DNA of 64,000 nucleotides from Veillonella_A intestinalis (GTDB lineage Bacteria > Bacillota > Negativicutes > Veillonellales > Veillonellaceae): the NCBI RefSeq assembly GCF_943192895.1, contig NZ_CALPCB010000001.1:1-64000 (forward strand). Reading direction: 5' to 3'. Positions within the stretch are counted from its first letter, which is position 1. The number at the start of each line of letters is the position of its first letter. Positions 59,492 through 64,000 of this stretch are shown one piece after another. Below the pieces are notes generated by a model. That model did no database searches and was not told the DNA's origin. It worked only from the letters and a program-made list of their open reading frames with translations. The translations under genes were made by a program, and so were the position numbers.

Positions 59492-61588
59492 ATGGAACGA
59501 ATCTTATTACTTAAGAATTTAACATGTGCGAACTGTGCCGCTAAAATCGAGGACCGTATTAAGGGATTAGAAACAGTTAGTGACGCCTCTTTTTCTATTG
59601 GTACGCAGCAATTGCGAATTACTTCTACGATACCAGATACATCGGCTTTAATCTCAGAAATCCAAACGATTTGTGATGCCATTGAAGAAGGTGTAGAAGT
59701 ACAAGTATATCAACGAAAAGCTAAAGGCGCTCATGATCACGATCATGACCATGCTCATGGCGGTGGCCTTATAGCCATTATTGTGGGTATTATAGTGATG
59801 TTAGTAGATGTGTTTGTAGAAGGTATTCCTAAAAATATTGAATTAGCTATGCTATTAGCTACCTATTTATTATTAGGTTGGGGCGTTTTGTGGAATGCTA
59901 TTAAAAATATTGGCTCTGGTCAAATTTTTGATGAGAATTTCTTAATGAGTGTGGCTACTTTGGGGGCATTGATTATTGGGGAGACCCCAGAAGCCGTTGG
60001 GGTTATGCTATTTTATCGTATTGGCACTTATTTTGAGGAAAAAGCGACAGAACGAAGCCGCTCTGCCATAATGGAAGCTATTGATATGCGTCCTGAACAA
60101 GTTCGTGTAGTTGATCCACACGGTCATACCGGCTTAGTCAGTCCAGAAGATGTACAGATTGGGCAGACTATTGAAGTATTAGCGGGTGAGCGCATTCCTT
60201 TAGATGGCACTATCATAGAAGGGGCAACGCGTATTGATACAGCGCCGGTAACTGGTGAACCAGTTCCTGTACAAGCAGGCCCTGGTACAGAAATTTTATC
60301 AGGCTGTATTAATCAGAGCGGTCGTATTTTGATGCGTGTTGATAAAGAATTAAAAGATTCTATGGTAACACGGATTTTAGATGCTGTAGAGAATGCGGCG
60401 GCTACAAAGCCTCGATTAGATCGTTTCATTACACGCTTTGCCCGTGTGTATACGCCTATTGTGGTAGTTTTAGCTATATTAGTTGCTGTAGTACCATCGT
60501 TAATTACAGGGAATTGGTCGTACTGGATATATACGGCTCTTACCTTTTTGGTAATTAGTTGTCCATGTGCTCTCGTATTGAGTGTTCCTTTAGCTTTTTT
60601 CTCTGGTATTGGTCGTGGCTCCCGTGTAGGCATCTTGTTTAAAGGTGGTTTGTCCATGGAAGCAATTGCTAAGGTAAAAGCGGTAGCAATGGATAAAACG
60701 GGTACGATTACTACCGGTGAATTTGCTGTTCAGGCTGTTCATAGTGCTGATGGATTCGATGAATTGTCGGTGTTAAGTCATGCAGCTGCTTTGGAAGTGC
60801 GTTCGACACATCCCGTAGCTGTAAGTATTGCCAATGAAGCCAAAAAACGTAATATGTTTATTGCCAGTGTGGATGAGTTAGCTGAATTATCCGGTCGTGG
60901 TATGACAGGGATTGTCAAAGGTGACACTGTAGCTGTGGGCAATCGTCGTTTAATGGATGAACTTAATATTTCAGGATATCCAACTGAGTCTACTACCTAT
61001 GGCAGTGAAGTACTAATCGCAATTAATGGCCAATATGCAGGAGCTATTTTAATTTCAGATAAATTAAAAGCAGATACAAAAGAGGCTATTTTAGAATTAA
61101 CCAAACGTGGTCTAAAAACGATTATGTTGACTGGGGATACTAAAGCTGGTGCTGATTATATGGCTAAAGAAGCAGGTATTAGTGCCGTGCGAGCTGAGTT
61201 GTTGCCAGTGGATAAATTAAGTGTTATGCAAGAGCTTCGTCAAGAATATGGATCTACTATGTTTGTAGGCGATGGCATTAATGATGCGCCTGTACTAGCT
61301 GGAGCTGATGTGGGCGGTGCTATGGGAAGTGGCGCCGATGCAGCGATTGAAGCGGCTGATGTTGTGTATATGCGTCCTAGCATTAGTTCAGTAGTAGAAT
61401 CTTTTAGAATTGCTAAGAATACAATTTCCATTGCCTGGCAGAATGTAGCAGTTGCCTTAGGTATCAAGGTGCTCGTTATGATTCTTGGGCTTTTTGGCTA
61501 TGCTAATATGTGGGTAGCAGTATTTGCTGACACTGGTGTTTCCATACTTTGTATTTTAAACTCCGTTCGAATTTTGTATAAAAAGTAA
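59492..61588 (+). CDS. Heavy-metal P1B-type ATPase, Zn/Cd/Co exporter-like
   Basis: 698 aa. An N-terminal HMA domain with the CANC motif (residues ~13-16) is followed by a His-rich metal-binding linker HDHDHDHAH (~82-90). The transmembrane metal site is SCPCALVLSVPLAF; phosphorylation motif DKTGTITTG; actuator loop TGEPVPV; ATP-binding GDGINDAP. CPC with a His-rich linker suits divalent Zn/Cd/Co export more than copper. AAGGAGTCAACG precedes the ATG. It is a single gene behind a strong promoter with an ArsR-like operator, so metal-induced expression is likely. Confidence 0.93.
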   Translation: MERILLLKNLTCANCAAKIEDRIKGLETVSDASFSIGTQQLRITSTIPDTSALISEIQTICDAIEEGVEVQVYQRKAKGAHDHDHDHAHGGGLIAIIVGIIVMLVDVFVEGIPKNIELAMLLATYLLLGWGVLWNAIKNIGSGQIFDENFLMSVATLGALIIGETPEAVGVMLFYRIGTYFEEKATERSRSAIMEAIDMRPEQVRVVDPHGHTGLVSPEDVQIGQTIEVLAGERIPLDGTIIEGATRIDTAPVTGEPVPVQAGPGTEILSGCINQSGRILMRVDKELKDSMVTRILDAVENAAATKPRLDRFITRFARVYTPIVVVLAILVAVVPSLITGNWSYWIYTALTFLVISCPCALVLSVPLAFFSGIGRGSRVGILFKGGLSMEAIAKVKAVAMDKTGTITTGEFAVQAVHSADGFDELSVLSHAAALEVRSTHPVAVSIANEAKKRNMFIASVDELAELSGRGMTGIVKGDTVAVGNRRLMDELNISGYPTESTTYGSEVLIAINGQYAGAILISDKLKADTKEAILELTKRGLKTIMLTGDTKAGADYMAKEAGISAVRAELLPVDKLSVMQELRQEYGSTMFVGDGINDAPVLAGADVGGAMGSGADAAIEAADVVYMRPSISSVVESFRIAKNTISIAWQNVAVALGIKVLVMILGLFGYANMWVAVFADTGVSILCILNSVRILYKK

Positions 61589-61648
61589 ACACTAGCTTGG
61601 ACGTTAATATAGGGTAAGATTTTTACTTATTGTTTCGTTCATGCGATT

Positions 61649-61705
61649 AAATCGCTCTTAGGAAAAGATAATGTCTGTTAAAGCACCTAAGAGCGATTTT
61701 TTATG
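61649..61705 (+). terminator. Terminator after the metal ATPase
   Basis: A perfect 14-bp stem (AAATCGCTCTTAGG with CCTAAGAGCGATTT) with a 23-nt loop, followed by TTTT. Confidence 0.85.
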
Positions 61706-61726
61706 GCCGTTTCACTGATTCTATAC

Positions 61727-61756
61727 TTGACGAATGCTATGTTGGTTGGATATGAT
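61727..61756 (+). promoter_or_regulatory. Promoter of the CorA-like gene
   Basis: TTGACG (61727-61732) and TATGAT (61751-61756) with an 18-bp spacer; start near 61763, 25 nt before the ATG. Confidence 0.65.
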
Positions 61757-61787
61757 GAAGTATAAGCTAATGAATGGGAGGTGGCGT

Positions 61788-62741
61788 ATGCTCACGGTAT
61801 ACAAACATGAAGACGGCGAGCTTATATCAGATACAACCGTAGCTGATGCAACAAAGGGCTCGTGGATTAACTTGGTGAATCCTGACCCCGATGAGCTGGC
61901 GCTTGTCAATATTATGACGGAAATCCCTACGGACGTTTTGAAAACAGCGTTGGATATGGAAGAACGTTCGCACGTGGAAATAGAAGAAAACTATATTTTT
62001 GTCGTTATTAACATTCCTGCTTTGCGGGGGAGCGACAGTTACGATACAGTTCCGTTAGGTATCTTTTTAACACCTGATTTCTTTATTACCGTTTGTTTAG
62101 AAGAGTCAGAAGTAATGTATCCCTTCTTAAATAATCAGGTAGCTACATTTTATACATTTAAGAAAACGCGATTTTTATTTCAAATTATGTATCGTACAGC
62201 TACATTGTTCTTACGATACTTGCAACAAATTAATCGTCGTACCGATGATATTGAAATCCAATTGCGTCATACCACTAAAAATAAAGACTTTTTCCAATTG
62301 TTAGAATTACAGAAGTCCATGACCTATTTTACATCGGCATTAAAAACGAATGGTACTGTAATGGAGCGAATTTTGCGTATTCGCAGTCATGAAGATGTGC
62401 GTCATTTGCTTAAAATGTACGAAGAAGACGAGGATTTGCTAGAAGACGTTATTATTGAAAATAAGCAGGCTATTGAAATGGTTGAAATGTACTCAAATAT
62501 TCTAATGAACATGATGAATGCATTCACCTCTATTATTTCTAATAATCTAAACATGGTTATGAAATTATTGGCGGCGGTAACGATTATTTTGGCGGTACCA
62601 ACATTAATCTTTAGCTTGTGGGGCATTAATGTACCAGTGCCGTTTGAGGGCTTTGGTGATGGCTTTTCCTTTGTTATTGGCATTGCTTTGATTGCTACCT
62701 TTGTAGCAGGCATTTTGCTTTGGAAAAATGATTTCTTATAG
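61788..62741 (+). CDS. CorA-family divalent cation transporter
   Basis: 317 aa. A cytoplasmic alpha/beta funnel and long helices lead to two C-terminal membrane segments (LLAAVTIILAVPTLIFSLWGINVPVPF and FVIGIALIATFVAGILL). The pore motif is GIN in LWGINVPVP, a variant of the canonical GMN. The positive KND at the end follows family practice. Members move Mg2+, Co2+ or Ni2+, or Zn2+ in the ZntB subgroup. The start is ATG 61788 behind GGGAGGTGG; the frame runs to 61734 without a site. Adjacent to the metal ATPase but separately transcribed. Confidence 0.88.
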   Translation: MLTVYKHEDGELISDTTVADATKGSWINLVNPDPDELALVNIMTEIPTDVLKTALDMEERSHVEIEENYIFVVINIPALRGSDSYDTVPLGIFLTPDFFITVCLEESEVMYPFLNNQVATFYTFKKTRFLFQIMYRTATLFLRYLQQINRRTDDIEIQLRHTTKNKDFFQLLELQKSMTYFTSALKTNGTVMERILRIRSHEDVRHLLKMYEEDEDLLEDVIIENKQAIEMVEMYSNILMNMMNAFTSIISNNLNMVMKLLAAVTIILAVPTLIFSLWGINVPVPFEGFGDGFSFVIGIALIATFVAGILLWKNDFL

Positions 62742-62762
62742 TACATAGTAAATAGTTATAGA

Positions 62763-62805
62763 GCATCTACGCTTTAATAGAGTATTAAAGCGTAGATTTT
62801 TTATT
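62763..62805 (+). terminator. Terminator after the CorA-like gene
   Basis: ATCTACGCTTTAATA pairs with TATTAAAGCGTAGAT around GAG, followed by TTTTTTATT. Confidence 0.88.
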
Positions 62806-62919
62806 ATTAAAAAGTATGGATTATATAGTATAATAAGAAATATACGATATATTTCGATATATTGTTTTTTAGTTATAAGTATGTATTAGATAAGACTGTT
62901 ACGTTTTGGGAGGAACAAT

Positions 62920-63474
62920 ATGAAAAAGACATGGCTCATTGTTATTGCTGTTATTGCGGTAGTCGCAGTGTGGTTAGTAAGTGGATATAATGGTTTAGTA
63001 CAAATGGATGAAACCGTAAATAATCAGTTAGCCCAAGTACAAACGCAATTGCAACGTCGTAATGACTTGATTCCAAATTTAGTAAGTACCGTTAAGGGGT
63101 ATGCAGCTCATGAACAAGAAGCTATTAATGCAGTTTCTGATGCGCGTGCTAAACTAGGTGGTGCTCGCACAGTAGAAGATATGTCAAAAGCAGATGGAGA
63201 ATTATCCAGTGCATTAAGTCGTTTGCTTATGATTACGGAAAATTATCCAAATCTTAAAGCGGATCAGAATTTCAGAGCGTTACAAGATGAATTAGCTGGT
63301 ACTGAAAACCGGATTGCTGTTGCTCGTAAGGATTATAATGATGTTGTGCGTGGCTATAATGCAAAGGTTCGCACATTCCCAACATCCATTTATGCAGGCA
63401 TGCTTGGGTTCCAACAAAAAGCATATTTCCAAGCTGATGAAAGTGCGCAAGCAGCGCCTAAAGTATCCTTTTAA
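62920..63474 (+). CDS. lemA: LemA family protein
   Basis: 184 aa. An N-terminal membrane anchor (WLIVIAVIAVVAVWLVSGYN, residues 4-23) leads to a helical bundle with the LemA core: YNGLVQMDETVNNQLAQVQTQLQRRNDLIPNLVSTVKGYAAHE and YPNLKADQNFRALQDELAGTENRIAVARKDYNDVVRGYN. The PTSIYAGMLGF segment near the end is typical. Function is unknown but the protein is usually paired with a TPM-domain protein, as here. GGGAGGAACAAT precedes the ATG. Confidence 0.93.
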   Translation: MKKTWLIVIAVIAVVAVWLVSGYNGLVQMDETVNNQLAQVQTQLQRRNDLIPNLVSTVKGYAAHEQEAINAVSDARAKLGGARTVEDMSKADGELSSALSRLLMITENYPNLKADQNFRALQDELAGTENRIAVARKDYNDVVRGYNAKVRTFPTSIYAGMLGFQQKAYFQADESAQAAPKVSF

Positions 63475-63531
63475 TGAGGTAGTAAAAGCGAATAGTTTTA
63501 CTTAGGCGTTTCATATAGTTAGGAGGCTAGC

Positions 63532-64000
63532 ATGACTCGTAGCATAAATAAGTCTAGTAGGTCAAATAGGGATCCAATGCTGAAATGTATGCCACGAATC
63601 TTTGGGCTTGTTTTACTATTTGCCGTTTTATTGATTAATGTAGGATTAGCCAATATACCTGCTAAGCCCCCAGCAGGGCAGTATGTGGTGGATCAGGCTA
63701 AGGTATTATCGCAACAGGAGTTACAAACTCTAAATGCAATTGGGACACAATTCGATAAATCAGGCAAAGGTCAATTGGCCGTTGTAGTAGTGCCTACTTT
63801 TGGTGATCAAGCGCCTGAAGAATATGCCCTTGCTGTATTGCGTGGCTGGGGTGTTGGTCACGGCAGTAAAAATGATGGTTTCGTGTTGGCGGTGGCAATA
63901 GCGGATAAGCGGGTGTACTTATCCGTGGGATATGGTCTTGAAGGTGATTTAAATGACGCTAAAGTTGGTCAGCTGCTAGATACATATGCATTGCCATATT
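63532..64000 (+). CDS. TPM-domain protein (YgcG-like), 3' end beyond the window
   Basis: 156 residues are visible. After a charged leader (TRSINKSSRSNRDP) comes a hydrophobic signal/anchor (IFGLVLLFAVLLINVGLA), then the TPM domain: VVDQAKVLSQQELQTLNAIG, GKGQLAVVVVPTFGDQ, WGVGHGSKNDGFVLAVAIADKRVYLSVGYGLEG. TPM domains are extracytoplasmic and of uncertain activity (phosphatase activity has been reported for a plant relative). The frame is open at base 64000. AGGAGG is 8 nt before ATG 63532. Probably an operon with lemA. Confidence 0.9.
   Translation, partial: MTRSINKSSRSNRDPMLKCMPRIFGLVLLFAVLLINVGLANIPAKPPAGQYVVDQAKVLSQQELQTLNAIGTQFDKSGKGQLAVVVVPTFGDQAPEEYALAVLRGWGVGHGSKNDGFVLAVAIADKRVYLSVGYGLEGDLNDAKVGQLLDTYALPY

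Overview
The window looks like chromosomal DNA of a low-GC, anaerobic or microaerobic member of the Firmicutes. I infer Negativicutes, most likely a Veillonella-type organism. This rests on the SRP RNA-dnaX-ebfC-recR-bofA gene order typical of Firmicutes, AddAB instead of RecBCD, a class I two-subunit fumarase, a FixABCX module and a respiratory nitrate reductase in a genome with AT-rich intergenic DNA. No 16S sequence or database search was available, so the assignment is an inference. I saw no prophage, insertion sequence, integron or CRISPR array.

Layout. 1-710: 3' end of a 5S rRNA with its terminator, and a MazG-like gene. 1226-10310: a sulfate assimilation block (sulfate ABC transporter cysP-T-W-A, APS reductase-like aprAB, ATP sulfurylase cysDN) behind a consensus promoter and a structured leader. 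10505-13990: fixCXAB. 14241-18902: DUF389 protein, tRNA-Ser(GCT), DUF554 protein, a folate-type ECF S component and cyclopropane fatty acid synthase. 19325-20109: a scar where the 3' ends of two broken genes (a PLP-dependent sulfur amino acid lyase and pyruvate:ferredoxin oxidoreductase) meet head to head. 20462-27968: addBA. 28069-32191: a LysR regulator divergent from an aconitase-family hydratase and a PrpF-family isomerase. 32227-36257: two tandem paralogous amino acid binding lipoproteins and an AGCS symporter, with a repeat-rich spacer. 36463-42808: SRP RNA, dnaX, ebfC, recR, a BofA-like protein and a UvrD-type helicase with a DnaQ-like exonuclease domain inserted. 42865-48999: RluA-type pseudouridine synthase, OPA-family transporter, aldo/keto reductase, dps and narK. 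49470-56850: a CRP/FNR-family regulator and narGHJI. 57643-64000: fumarase subunits, a Zn/Cd-type P-type ATPase, a CorA-like transporter, lemA and a TPM-domain gene cut by the window end.

How the parts work together. Imported sulfate would be activated to APS by CysDN and reduced by AprAB; no APS kinase or PAPS reductase is present here. Nitrate respiration is a compact regulon: a CRP/FNR-like regulator sits between narK and narGHJI, and both transcription units carry a CRP-type palindrome centred 41.5 bp upstream of the predicted start site, the class II activation position. The narK transcript then has a roughly 250-nt leader that can fold into a long hairpin, a 10-bp closing helix and a terminator-like hairpin, so it may carry a second layer of control.

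The most unusual signals are the narK leader, the UvrD/DnaQ fusion, two intrinsic terminators with different stems but an identical 23-nt loop segment, the head-to-head double gene remnant, six 14-bp tandem repeats before narG, an ArsR/SmtB-type operator at the P-type ATPase promoter, and an A10 slippage tract late in dnaX.
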